A stretch of 64,000 nt of DNA from assembly GCA_004017275.1 (NCBI GenBank), contig SAKE01000016.1, positions 78,230 to 142,229 on the forward strand, given 5' to 3'. Origin of the DNA: Mesorhizobium sp. GTDB lineage: Bacteria; Pseudomonadota; Alphaproteobacteria; Rhizobiales; Rhizobiaceae. The translations under genes and the position numbers were made by a program. The notes beneath the pieces are model-generated. The model saw nothing but the letters and a program-made list of their open reading frames with translations. It had not been told where the DNA came from and made no database searches. This document shows positions 33,482 to 41,970 of the stretch, piece by piece. Position 1 is the first letter of the stretch, and each line of letters begins with the position of its first letter.

Positions 33482-36004
33482 ATGGCCAGCCTCGAACAGT
33501 ATCATTCCAAGCGCGATTTCAAGAAAACCGCCGAGCCGGCCGGCAAGATAGCCCGTGGCAGGAAGGGCGAGGCGGGCGGCATCTTCGTCATCCACAAGCA
33601 CGCGGCGACAAGGCTGCATTACGACCTGCGGCTCGAACATGACGGCGTGCTGTGGAGCTGGGCGGTGACGCGCGGCCCGAGCCTCGACCCGCATGAAAAG
33701 CGGCTGGCCGTGCATGTCGAGGACCACCCGATCGACTATGCGCCGTTCGAGGGCACCATTCCCAAGGGCGAATATGGCGGCGGCTCGGTCATTGTCTGGG
33801 ACGAGGGCACCTGGACCCCGGAGATCGATCCGGCCAAGGCGATGAAGAAGGGTCATATCAGCTTCGAGCTCAAAGGCCACAAGCTGCATGGGTTGTGGCA
33901 CCTGGTCAGATTGAAACCCCGAGCGGGCGAAAAACGCGACAACTGGCTGCTGATCAAGTCGGACGATGCCGCAGCGCGTCCGGGCGAGGACATCCTGAAG
34001 GAAGCGCCGGAATCGGTGAAATCGGGCCTGACCATCGAGGAGGTCGGCGAGGGAAAGTCCGCCAAGGGTGAGAAGCCAAAAGTCTGGCATTCCAACAAGC
34101 CGGCCACCGGCAAGGCGAAGCCCGAGGGCAAGAAACTCGACTTTATCGAGCCGCAGCTGGCCACGCTGGAGCGCGATGCGCCGCCGGGCAAGGACTGGCT
34201 GCATGAGGTCAAGTTCGACGGCTATCGCATGCAGGCGCAGATCGCCGGCACCGAGGTGCGGCTGCTGACCCGCACCGGCCTCGACTGGACGGAGAAATTC
34301 GGCGGCGAGATCATCGCGGACCTGGCCGCGCTGAAATGCAGCGATGCCATCATCGACGGCGAGATCGTCGTGCTGGCTGACAGCGGCGTTTCGTCCTTCG
34401 CGTTGCTGCAGCAGGACCTGTCGGCGAAGCGAACGCATCGCTTCATCTACTACATTTTCGATCTGATGCGCCTCGACGGGCAGGATTTGCGCCGCGAGCC
34501 GCTGGTCGAGCGCAAGCAGGCCTTGCAGGAGTTGCTCGGCGAGCAGCCGGAGAATTCGGCGGTCCGTTTCAGCGACCATTTTGCCGAACCCGGCAAGATC
34601 ATACTGGAGCATGCCTGCCGCATGGGCCTGGAAGGTGTTGTCTCGAAGCGCGCCGATGCGCTCTATCGCAGCGGCCGCGGCCCCAGCTGGGTGAAATCGA
34701 AATGCACGGCGCGGCAGGAATTCGTCATTGGCGGCTATCTGCCGTCGGACAAGACCGGGCGCGGACTACGCTCGATCCTCGTCGGCTTCCACGAGGGCGG
34801 CAAGCTGCAGTATGCCGGACGCGTCGGCACCGGTTTTTCCGGCAAGGGCGCCAATGAGCTGAAGACAAAGCTCGACGCATTGACGGCTAAATCATCGCCC
34901 TTCGCCGAAGCCGTGCCGAAGGGCAAGGGCCTGGTCTGGGTCAAGCCGGAACTTGTCGGCGAAGTGGAGTTTCGCAGCTGGACGTCGGACCATATAATAC
35001 GTCACGCCTCGTTCCAGGGATTGCGTGAGGACAAGCCGGCGGAGGAAGTCGTGCAGGAAAAGACCAAGGCGTCGGCAGGCAAGGCAGCGACAGCCAAGAG
35101 CACCGCCAAGACGGCATCGGGCAGCGCGTCGAAATCTGCCGGATCGATGACGACCACGGTGAAACTTTCGCATCCCGACAAGCTGCTGTGGCCGGACGAA
35201 AAAATAACCAAGCAAGGCCTGCTCGACCATTACGCGCAAGTGTGGCCGCGGATGGAACAGTTCATCGTCAACCGGCCGCTCAGCCTGGTGCGGGCGCCGG
35301 ACGGCGTCGGCGGTCAGCGCTTCTTCCAGAAACACGCCTCGGCCGGCATGAGCGACAAGATCGCCCGCATGAAGGACCCGACCGACGGCGAGGAGATCCT
35401 GTTCATCCGGGACTTCGATGGCGTTGCGGCGCTGGTCCAGTACGGCGTGGTCGAGATCCACATCTGGGGCTGCACCGTCGATGAGCTGGAGAAGCCGGAC
35501 CAGATCATCTTCGACCTCGATCCCGATGAAGGCGTCGACGTGAAGGCGGTGCGCCAGGCGGCACTCGATATCAGAGGCAAGCTCGACGAGCTTTCGTTGC
35601 CGAATTTCGTCAAGACATCGGGCGGCAAGGGCTACCATGTGCTGGTGCCGCTGAAGCCATCGGCGGATTGGGACGCGGTGAAGACCTTCGCCCATGATTT
35701 CGCCAAGGCGCTGGAGCAAGGCGCTCCGGACCGCTACACGGCGACGCTGTCGAAGAAGGCGCGCACCGGAAAGATCTTCGTCGACTATCTGCGCAATGGC
35801 AGGGGCTCGACGACAGTCGCGCCCTATTCGTCGCGCGCCAAGAAGGGCGCCACCGTGTCGATGCCGGTGATTTGGGCCGAAATCGACGCCGGGTTGGCGC
35901 CGAACGCTTTCCCGGTCGGCGACAAAACGACGATGAAGCGGCTAGCGGAAGCCGATCCGTGGGCGGATTTTTTCGAGCAGGGGAAGGTGTTGAAGCGGGG
36001 GTGA
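33482..36004 (+). CDS. ligD: Multifunctional DNA ligase D
   Basis: 840 residues. The order is 3'-phosphoesterase (about 1-180, HYDLRLEHDGVLWSWAV), ATP-dependent ligase (about 220-530, catalytic K244 in EVKFDGYRMQ), then a primase-polymerase domain (about 560-840, metal-binding FDLDPDEG near 677). An Ala/Lys/Ser-rich linker lies near 535-558. Together with Ku it trims, fills and seals broken DNA ends. This PE-Lig-Pol order is the one usual in rhizobia and Pseudomonas, unlike the mycobacterial order. No domain appears truncated. Confidence 0.96.
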   Translation: MASLEQYHSKRDFKKTAEPAGKIARGRKGEAGGIFVIHKHAATRLHYDLRLEHDGVLWSWAVTRGPSLDPHEKRLAVHVEDHPIDYAPFEGTIPKGEYGGGSVIVWDEGTWTPEIDPAKAMKKGHISFELKGHKLHGLWHLVRLKPRAGEKRDNWLLIKSDDAAARPGEDILKEAPESVKSGLTIEEVGEGKSAKGEKPKVWHSNKPATGKAKPEGKKLDFIEPQLATLERDAPPGKDWLHEVKFDGYRMQAQIAGTEVRLLTRTGLDWTEKFGGEIIADLAALKCSDAIIDGEIVVLADSGVSSFALLQQDLSAKRTHRFIYYIFDLMRLDGQDLRREPLVERKQALQELLGEQPENSAVRFSDHFAEPGKIILEHACRMGLEGVVSKRADALYRSGRGPSWVKSKCTARQEFVIGGYLPSDKTGRGLRSILVGFHEGGKLQYAGRVGTGFSGKGANELKTKLDALTAKSSPFAEAVPKGKGLVWVKPELVGEVEFRSWTSDHIIRHASFQGLREDKPAEEVVQEKTKASAGKAATAKSTAKTASGSASKSAGSMTTTVKLSHPDKLLWPDEKITKQGLLDHYAQVWPRMEQFIVNRPLSLVRAPDGVGGQRFFQKHASAGMSDKIARMKDPTDGEEILFIRDFDGVAALVQYGVVEIHIWGCTVDELEKPDQIIFDLDPDEGVDVKAVRQAALDIRGKLDELSLPNFVKTSGGKGYHVLVPLKPSADWDAVKTFAHDFAKALEQGAPDRYTATLSKKARTGKIFVDYLRNGRGSTTVAPYSSRAKKGATVSMPVIWAEIDAGLAPNAFPVGDKTTMKRLAEADPWADFFEQGKVLKRG

Positions 36005-36039
36005 CCCGCCGTAGGTTTGGCAGCGTAGCGCTCTGTCAC

Positions 36040-36188
36040 GCCCCCCTCTGGCCTGCCGGCCATCTCCCCCACAGGTGGGGAGATTATGCGCTCCGGCGCT
36101 TTCGCCAACTAGCTGTAAGGCGAGCGAGACGATGAAACTGCCAATCTCCCCACTTGAGGGGGAGATGCCCGGCAGGGCAGAGGGGGGC
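36040..36188. repeat. Inverted repeat between convergent genes, family B copy 2
   Basis: The left arm GCCCCCCTCTGGCCTGCCGG and the right arm ending CCGGCAGGGCAGAGGGGGGC pair with few mismatches, and the inner parts (ATCTCCCCC/GGGGGAGAT) also pair. It resembles 29206-29365. It lies between the ligD end and the ArsR end, which converge here. Confidence 0.8.
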
Positions 36189-36225
36189 ATTGGCCCGCCA
36201 GCGTGGCGAAATCAGCGTCGGCCCC

Positions 36226-36900
36226 TCAGCTCAGAAACACTCTCTCGAAAGCCTGCTTGCCCGGCGGCGAGAAAATCACCGCGCGGCTGTCCTTCTCGCG
36301 GCGCGCCCATTTCTCGGCAAGGATCTTGTCGAGGATGGCGGCGCCCAGTGTGCCGGCGAGATGCGAGCGCCGCACGCTCCAGTCTAGGCAGGCGCGGCAC
36401 ACCGGCCGCCGCGGCTTGGTGTAGACATCGATACCTATTGCGGCGAAATGCGACGCCGCCGACGGCCCTAGCCTGATCTGCTGTTCGTCGCGGACCAGCA
36501 CGTTCTTGGCGACAAGACGATCGAGCATCGCCACCGCCTGCTCGCCGGCAAGGTGATCGTAGCAGACGCGCGCCACGCGCATTGCGCGGTCGCGGGGACC
36601 CGGCCGCACACGCTTTGGCCCAACGGCTTCCGCGACACCGGTGATGGCCTCGATCATGCCCGCCACCTGCGGTCCTGCGAGGCCGTAATAGCGGTGGCGG
36701 CCCTGGCTCGCCACGGTGAGCAGTCCGCCTTCGATCAATTTGGACAGATGCGAGCTGGCGGTCGGCAGCGACACGCCGGCCTCAAGCGCCAATTCGCTGG
36801 CCGTCAGCGCCGTGCCGCCCATCAAAGCGTTCAGCATGTTTGCCCGTGCCGGGTCGCCGACCAGGCTGGCGATGCGGGCGATGTCAGGTCCCTCACGCAT
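36226..36900 (-). CDS. ArsR-type winged-helix transcriptional regulator
   Basis: 224 residues. The N-terminal DNA-binding domain is at about 5-80 (IARIASLVGDPARANMLNALMGGTALTASELALEAGVSLPTASSHLSKL). The C-terminal half (about 95-224) has cysteines in RPVCRACLDWSVRRSHLAG, a pattern that could bind metal or sense redox. It is divergent from the DUF1127-NIPSNAP-monooxygenase operon across 68 bases and is likely its regulator. Confidence 0.9.
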   Translation of the reverse strand: MREGPDIARIASLVGDPARANMLNALMGGTALTASELALEAGVSLPTASSHLSKLIEGGLLTVASQGRHRYYGLAGPQVAGMIEAITGVAEAVGPKRVRPGPRDRAMRVARVCYDHLAGEQAVAMLDRLVAKNVLVRDEQQIRLGPSAASHFAAIGIDVYTKPRRPVCRACLDWSVRRSHLAGTLGAAILDKILAEKWARREKDSRAVIFSPPGKQAFERVFLS

Positions 36901-36928
36901 AGTTCGTTCCTCATCGAAGCATTCTTGT

Positions 36929-36946
36929 CAGATAACTACTAATCTG
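36929..36946. promoter_or_regulatory. Candidate ArsR operator
   Basis: CAGAT-N8-ATCTG lies in the 68-base divergent space between the ArsR gene (start 36900) and the DUF1127 gene (start 36969). Short arms and a single copy make this tentative, but its position suits control of both directions. Confidence 0.35.
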
Positions 36947-36968
36947 CGGTCAGATCAAGGAGACGACG

Positions 36969-37184
36969 ATGACCGCACGAACCGCTCCCGCCTCGGCACC
37001 GCTCCCCAGCCGTCAATCGTTCCCGTTCGTCATCTGGTTGCGTTCGCGGCTACTGGCCCGCTGGTATGACCGCCATTTGCAGCGTCTCGACCTTGCCGAA
37101 ATCGACGATCATCTGCTGCGCGACCTTGGCCTGACACCACAGGACGTGCGCCGCGAATGCGCGAAATCCTTCTGGCAGGCGTGA
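36969..37184 (+). CDS. DUF1127 small protein (YjiS-like)
   Basis: 71 residues; CAAGGAGACG precedes the ATG. The C-terminal half carries the DUF1127 core: ARWYDRHLQRLDLAEIDDHLLRDLGLTPQDVRRE. Arginine-rich members of this family in rhizobia and Agrobacterium relate to stress and RNA or phosphate physiology, but the role of this one is unknown. First gene of the operon facing the ArsR regulator. Confidence 0.88.
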   Translation: MTARTAPASAPLPSRQSFPFVIWLRSRLLARWYDRHLQRLDLAEIDDHLLRDLGLTPQDVRRECAKSFWQA

Positions 37185-37268
37185 TCGTCACCACGATTGC
37201 CTAGCAGACCGGGCGGCACGACGTTTCGACCCGGCTCGAACTGTCGACGCAGAAACAAGGAGACCACA

Positions 37269-37601
37269 ATGACCATCACCTGCTTCATCCGCTACGAAAT
37301 CGACCCGTTCGGCAAGGCGGCCTTCGAGGAGTATGCACGCAACTGGGGCCAGGCCATTCCACGCTGCGGCGCCGATCTCATCGGCTACTACGCGCCGCAT
37401 GAGGGCTCGGCGACGACCGCCTATGCCGCCTACAACATCGACAGCCTGGCGGCCTACGAAGCCTATCGTACGCGACTTGCCGCCGATCCCGTCGGCAAGG
37501 CAAACTACGAATTCGCCAAGCGTGAACGATTCATCCTCAAGGAGGACCGCATGTTCCTGAAACTGGCCTCAGGCCCGCACGCGAAACTGGTGCTGCCGTG
37601 A
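37269..37601 (+). CDS. NIPSNAP-family protein
   Basis: 110 residues from ATG 37269 (MTITCFIRYEIDPFGKAAFEEYARNWGQAIPR). The ferredoxin-like NIPSNAP fold is shown by GADLIGYYAPHEGSATTAYAAYNIDSLAAYEAYRTRLAADP. It usually forms dimers and binds small molecules. The stop overlaps the next gene start (GTGA). The pairing with a monooxygenase-like protein suggests a small oxidative or detoxifying pathway. Confidence 0.88.
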   Translation: MTITCFIRYEIDPFGKAAFEEYARNWGQAIPRCGADLIGYYAPHEGSATTAYAAYNIDSLAAYEAYRTRLAADPVGKANYEFAKRERFILKEDRMFLKLASGPHAKLVLP

Positions 37602-37942
37602 TTGCCGTCATCTTCGAGGTCGAGCCGGCGGAAGGCCGGCGCGATGCGTATCTGGGCATCGCCGCCGAGTTGCGGCCGCTGCTCGACGGCATCGACGGCT
37701 TTGTCTCCATCGAGCGTTTTCAGAGCCTGGCCGATCCGAACCGCATCCTGTCGCTGTCGTTCTGGCGTGACGAGGAAGCGGTCAAGGCCTGGCGCAACAC
37801 CGAGGAACACCGACAGGCACAGAAGGCCGGCCGCGGCGGTATCTTTGCCGGCTACCGACTGCGAATCGCGCATGTAGTGCGCGATTATGGACTGACCGAG
37901 AGGGCGCAGGCGCCGGCCGACAGTCGGGCGGTGAATGGGTGA
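37598..37942 (+). CDS. Antibiotic-biosynthesis-monooxygenase (ABM) domain protein
   Basis: 114 residues from GTG 37598. The ABM fold begins MIAVIFEVEPAEGRRDAYLGIAAELRPLL and contains GFVSIERFQSLADPNRILSLSFWRDEEAVKAWRNTEEHRQAQ. It may be a cofactor-free oxygenase or heme-degrading-like enzyme; substrate unknown. Last gene of the ArsR-facing operon, followed by a repeat. Confidence 0.88.
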   Translation: MIAVIFEVEPAEGRRDAYLGIAAELRPLLDGIDGFVSIERFQSLADPNRILSLSFWRDEEAVKAWRNTEEHRQAQKAGRGGIFAGYRLRIAHVVRDYGLTERAQAPADSRAVNG

Positions 37943-37965
37943 GTGGGTAGCCGATCGTCGCGCCA

Positions 37966-38097
37966 TCGCCCCTCATCCGGCCGCTTCGCGGCCACCTTCT
38001 CCCAGCTGGGGAGAAGAGCTTAGCGCCGGCATCGACAATCTCCTCTCCCCTTGGGGAGAGGTCAGCCGAGCGAAGCGGAGGCTGGGTGAGGGGGCGC
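37966..38097. repeat. Intergenic palindromic repeat, family C
   Basis: CGCCCCTCATCCGGCCGCTTCGCGGCCACCTTCTCCC at the left and GGGTGAGGGGGCGC at the right, with inner hairpins GCCGCTTCGCGGC and CTCTCCCCTTGGGGAGAG. It fills the space between the convergent monooxygenase gene and mbfA. A truncated relative (GGAGGAGGTGGCCGCGAAGCGCGCCGGATGAGGGGC) is at 46108-46143. Confidence 0.75.
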
Positions 38098-38104
38098 TTT
38101 GCGC

Positions 38105-39088
38105 TTACGCATTCCCGATCAGCACGCCGGCCGCGAACACCAGCGCGCCGCCGAGCACCACCTGGAAGGCGGCGCGTAGGAAGGGCGTCTGCATGTAGCG
38201 GTTCTGGACGAAGGCGATCGCCCACAGTTCGAAGAACACCACCACCGCTGCAACGCCCGTCGCCGTCCAGAAATGCGGGATGAGATATGGCAGCGCGTGG
38301 CCCAAACCGCCCGCCGATGTCATGACGCCGGTGGTGATGCCGCGCTTAACCGGTGAGCCGCGGCCCGACAGCTTGCCGTCGTCGGAAGCCACTTCTGTAA
38401 ACCCCATCGAGATGCCAGCGCCGATCGAGGCTGCAAGTCCGACCAGAAAGGTCTGCCAGGTGTCATGCGTGGCGAAGGCTGCGGCGAAGATCGGCGCCAG
38501 CGTCGACACAGACCCGTCCATCAGCCCGGCCAGCCCCGGCTGCACATAGGTGAGGATGAACTGGCGCTGCTCGGCGGCGGCCTCTTCATCCTTCACTTCG
38601 CCCGGCACGTGCTTTTGCTCCAGGCGCTGCGCCAGCGTTTCGTGGCCCAGCTCGGCCACCGCCAGATCGTCGAGCAGTTTCCGGGTCGAGGCATCTGCCG
38701 TGCGCTTGGCCGCCTCGACATAGAACAGGTAGGCTTGCCGCTCCATCGCCTCGGCCTGACTGCGCACGTGCTCGATGCCGAGCGGCCGAACCAGCCAGTC
38801 GGGCTTGCGTTCGTAATAGCCCCTTACATGCTCACGCCGGATCAACGGTATGCTCTCGCCGAACCGCTTGCGGAAAAGCCCTATCAACGCATCGCGATGG
38901 CCATCCTCCTCCTCGGCCATCTCCTCGAAGACTTTCGCCGATTGCGGGAAGTTTTCCGTCAGGCCGTCGGCATAGGCCCGGTAGATGCGGCCATCGTCTT
39001 CCTCCGATGAAATGGCCAGCGCCAGGATCTCCTGCTCGGAGAGCGATTCGAAGGGACGGCGGCCGAAGCCGAAAACACGGGAAAGCAT
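38105..39088 (-). CDS. mbfA: Membrane-bound ferritin-like iron exporter
   Basis: 327 residues. The N-terminal ferritin-like di-iron domain (about 15-165) has EEDDGRIYRAYADGL, FEEMAEEEDGHRDAL and AVAELGHETLAQRLE with EExxH-type ligands. The C-terminal half is a VIT-like membrane domain with about five helices (GLAGLMDGSVSTLAPIFAAAFA, SIGAGISMGFTEVASDDG). Known MbfA proteins export iron and protect from peroxide, and are controlled by Irr. A palindromic Irr box lies 13 bases upstream. Confidence 0.94.
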   Translation of the reverse strand: MLSRVFGFGRRPFESLSEQEILALAISSEEDDGRIYRAYADGLTENFPQSAKVFEEMAEEEDGHRDALIGLFRKRFGESIPLIRREHVRGYYERKPDWLVRPLGIEHVRSQAEAMERQAYLFYVEAAKRTADASTRKLLDDLAVAELGHETLAQRLEQKHVPGEVKDEEAAAEQRQFILTYVQPGLAGLMDGSVSTLAPIFAAAFATHDTWQTFLVGLAASIGAGISMGFTEVASDDGKLSGRGSPVKRGITTGVMTSAGGLGHALPYLIPHFWTATGVAAVVVFFELWAIAFVQNRYMQTPFLRAAFQVVLGGALVFAAGVLIGNA

Positions 39089-39101
39089 GAGGAATTCACC
39101 C

Positions 39102-39124
39102 TAGTTTAGAATGATTCTAAACTA
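39102..39124. promoter_or_regulatory. Irr box (iron control element)
   Basis: TTTAGAA-N3-TTCTAAA is the core, and the palindrome extends to 11-bp perfect arms around one central base. It is immediately upstream of the mbfA start, matching the ICE/Irr consensus of rhizobia. Irr should repress mbfA when iron is low. Confidence 0.88.
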
Positions 39125-39260
39125 AGGATTGGGATGGCTTTGGTCAATTGTGCGTTTGGGTCGCGGTCAACAATTGTTGAAGGCGCGCGCGAGGCATACC
39201 CTTCATTATCAGCGAATGTTCACCTATATAATTTGACCAGCCAGAACAAGGAATCCGCTG

Positions 39261-39584
39261 ATGACGGCAAAACAGCCTCCGCATCCCTATGACCCAAAAC
39301 CCGTTCTCGACCTCATCGCCAGCATCGAGGCCGATCTGCAGCGGCTGAAAGGCCTGGTCGAGCAGCAGGTCGAGAAATTCGATCCCGCCAATCCGCACAA
39401 CAAGGCCCCTGACGGCAAACTGACGGAGGAAGGTGTCGAGTGCTGCTACCGCATGTTCGACGAGGGCAAGTCGCGCTATTCGGTCGCCCAGCAAATGAAA
39501 ATCTCGTTTGCTGCCGCCAGCCATCGATTCAACAACTGGCGCAAGCTGGGTGGCAGCAAGAGGCAGCGGACGCTGCTGGGGTGA
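39261..39584 (+). CDS. Small HTH-like protein, unknown function
   Basis: 107 residues. The N-terminal helix DLIASIEADLQRLKGLVEQQVEKF looks coiled-coil. The C-terminal half (CCYRMFDEGKSRYSVAQQMKISFAAASHRFNNWRKLGG) has the form of a resolvase-like helix-turn-helix. It lies divergent from mbfA over about 170 bases and could bind DNA. No family name is recognised. Confidence 0.7.
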   Translation: MTAKQPPHPYDPKPVLDLIASIEADLQRLKGLVEQQVEKFDPANPHNKAPDGKLTEEGVECCYRMFDEGKSRYSVAQQMKISFAAASHRFNNWRKLGGSKRQRTLLG

Positions 39585-39690
39585 CTAGCGAGATGTTGGC
39601 GGGACGGCGCCGTGGCGTTGGCGACAGCCCCGCCAAACTTTGTAACGGTCACATTTTTTCATTGGTGTCGCGCGGCCCTTTCCGTGCACC

Positions 39691-40698
39691 ATGGGCGGAT
39701 CACATTCCGCAGGATCCGTCCTGACCCAGCCTCCCGGCATCGCCGACATCCACGCCGCCGCCGCGCGTCTCTCCGGCCTGATCGTCGAAACCCCCTTGAT
39801 CGAATCGCAGGAGCTGAACAGACGCTTCGGCGGCCGCATCCTGTTCAAGCCGGAGACGCTGCAGCGCACCGGCTCGTTCAAGCTCCGCGGCGCCTACAAC
39901 AAATTGTCGTCGCTCGGTGAAGAGGAGCGCAGTCGGGGCGTCGTTGCCTTTTCGTCGGGCAATCATGCGCAAGGCGTCGCGGCGTCGGCGGCGATGTTCG
40001 GCGTCAAGGCGGTTATCGCCATGCCGGCCGACGCCCCGGCGATGAAGATCGCCAATGTGCGCAAGATGGGCGCTGACGTGGTGCCGTTCGACCGTTTTCG
40101 CGACGACCGCATGACCGTGGTGCGGCCCTACATCGAGAAAGGCATGGTGCTGGTGCCGCCCTTCGACGACCCGGCCATCATTGCCGGCCAAGGCACGATC
40201 GGCCTCGAATTGATGCGCCAGGCAAAAGCGATTGGGGTCAACCTCGACGCGGTCGTCGTTCCCTGTGGCGGCGGCGGCCTGTCGAGCGGTATTTCGATTG
40301 CGGTCAAAGATGCCTCGCCGGACACCGCGGTCTGGGCCGTGGAGCCCGAGCATTTCGACGATACCCGCCGTTCGCTCATCGAAGGCGCCAGGGTGTCGAA
40401 CGAGCCCGGCCACGCCTCGATCTGCGATGCGATCCTGACCGCCGAGCCCGGCCTGATCACCTTCGAGATCAACCGCAGGAACCTTGCCGGCGGCATCGCC
40501 GTCTCCGACAAGGCGACCGCACAGGCGATGCGCGACGCCATGGCCTATCTCAAGCTGGTGGTCGAGCCCGGCGGCTGCGTGGCGCTGGCGGCACTGTCGT
40601 CGGGCGAAATCGAACTATCCGGCAAATGCATCGCCGTGGTGCTGTCCGGCGGCAATGTCGATTTCGGGACGTATGCCGGGATCATGGCGGCGGCGTAG
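39691..40698 (+). CDS. PLP-dependent threonine/serine dehydratase
   Basis: 335 residues. It deaminates threonine or serine to the 2-oxo acid. The PLP lysine is K64 in TGSFKLRGAYN. The SSGNHAQGVA loop and the phosphate loop CGGGGLSSG are intact. Length is that of the catabolic (TdcB-like) type without an ACT regulatory domain, though serine racemase-like activity is possible. The first dozen residues are poorly conserved in form, so the start may lie slightly downstream. Confidence 0.92.
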   Translation: MGGSHSAGSVLTQPPGIADIHAAAARLSGLIVETPLIESQELNRRFGGRILFKPETLQRTGSFKLRGAYNKLSSLGEEERSRGVVAFSSGNHAQGVAASAAMFGVKAVIAMPADAPAMKIANVRKMGADVVPFDRFRDDRMTVVRPYIEKGMVLVPPFDDPAIIAGQGTIGLELMRQAKAIGVNLDAVVVPCGGGGLSSGISIAVKDASPDTAVWAVEPEHFDDTRRSLIEGARVSNEPGHASICDAILTAEPGLITFEINRRNLAGGIAVSDKATAQAMRDAMAYLKLVVEPGGCVALAALSSGEIELSGKCIAVVLSGGNVDFGTYAGIMAAA

Positions 40699-40833
40699 GG
40701 TGGCTCGTAGCGTCACTGAAGGCGCCCAGTGCCGCATAAGAACAAACCGCAGCGATCCTTCACACCCCCCTCTGAGGGGTGCTGTCCCGCCGGCTTCCAA
40801 GACTTCAGCGCCTGACGCTCACGGATGCGGCCT

Positions 40834-41970
40834 CTAATCCAGCGTCCGCCTGAACCGCACCAATGCGACGCCGGCAAACAATGCCACGAACACCACCAGC
40901 CAGCCGATCTCGCCGGCCACCGCCGGCAATTGCGCGCCCTTCAGCATCACCGCGCGGGTGATGCGCAGGAAATGCGTCAGCGGGAAGATCTCGCCGAAGA
41001 CCTGCGCCCAGCCGGGCATGCCGCGATAGGGGAACATGAAGCCGGACAGCATGATCGACGGCAGGAAGAAGAAGAAGGTCAGCTGCAGCGCCTGCATCTG
41101 CGTGCGGGCGATGGTCGAGATCGTATAGCCGAGCAGCACCAGCGCAAGCACGAACACCAGCACCGCCGACAAAAGCAGCGTCATCGAGCCCGTGAAGGGT
41201 ATGGCGAACAAAAGCTTCGACGCCGCCAGCACCACCACCACCTGCACGGCGCCGACCGCCAGATAGGGCAGCACCTTGCCCATCATGATCTCGAGCGGGC
41301 TCGAAGGCATGGCGAGCAGGTTCTCCATCGTGCCGCGCTCGGTCTCACGCGTCAGCGCGATCGAGGTCATCATCACCATCGTCATTTGCAGGATGACGCC
41401 GAGCAGGCCCGGCACGATGTTGTATTGCGAGATGCCTTCGGGGTTGTAGCGCCGGTGCACCACCACATCGAGCTGGCCACTGGCGGCCTCGGCCGCGGCC
41501 TCCTGCATGCCCTGCGCTCTCAGCAGCGCCTGGCTGGCGACGGTGCCGAGCGTCGAGATGGCGCCGCTGGCCACCGCCGGATCGGTGGCGTCGGCCTCGA
41601 TCAGGATCTGCGGGTTGTCGCCGCGTTCCACCCGGCGGGCGAAGTCGGCGGGAATGGTGACGACGAAGGCGACGTCGCCGCGCGCCATCAGGAACTCAGC
41701 TTCTTCAGCACTTTTTGCGACATGGTCGAAACGGTAGTAGCCGGTGGTCTGCAGCGCCGAGACCATGGCGCGCGTATAGGGGTCGCTGCTGGTCGCCACC
41801 AGGGCCGCCGGCAGGCTCTTTGGATCGTTGTTGATGGCGTAGCCGAACAGCACCAGCTGTATCAGCGGGACGCCGAGCATCATGGCGAAGGTGATGCGGT
41901 CACGCCGCATCTGGATGAATTCCTTGATCAGCAGCGCGCCGAGCCTGGCGAAGGAGAAGACCGCGTTCAT
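40834..41970 (-). CDS. ABC-2 type transporter permease (YbhS/R-like)
   Basis: 378 residues from ATG 41970, overlapping the ATPase stop (ATGA at 41967-41970). One N-terminal helix is followed by a large periplasmic domain (about 50-180), then five helices. TRETERGTMENLLAMPSSPLEIMMGKVLPY is the family signature, and FFFFLPSIMLSGFMFPYRGMP is typical. It would work with the ATPase and the HlyD protein as an exporter. Only one permease is present, where E. coli ybhGFSR has two. Confidence 0.92.
   Translation of the reverse strand: MNAVFSFARLGALLIKEFIQMRRDRITFAMMLGVPLIQLVLFGYAINNDPKSLPAALVATSSDPYTRAMVSALQTTGYYRFDHVAKSAEEAEFLMARGDVAFVVTIPADFARRVERGDNPQILIEADATDPAVASGAISTLGTVASQALLRAQGMQEAAAEAASGQLDVVVHRRYNPEGISQYNIVPGLLGVILQMTMVMMTSIALTRETERGTMENLLAMPSSPLEIMMGKVLPYLAVGAVQVVVVLAASKLLFAIPFTGSMTLLLSAVLVFVLALVLLGYTISTIARTQMQALQLTFFFFLPSIMLSGFMFPYRGMPGWAQVFGEIFPLTHFLRITRAVMLKGAQLPAVAGEIGWLVVFVALFAGVALVRFRRTLD

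Noticed and set aside
33176..34612. 478-codon minus-strand frame opposite ku and ligD
   Set aside because: Antisense to confident Ku and LigD motifs; composition typical of shadow frames.
40735..40833. CCCCCCTCTGAGGGG-type stretch after the dehydratase
   Set aside because: It resembles one end of repeat family B, but there is no matching second arm, so I did not list it as an element.
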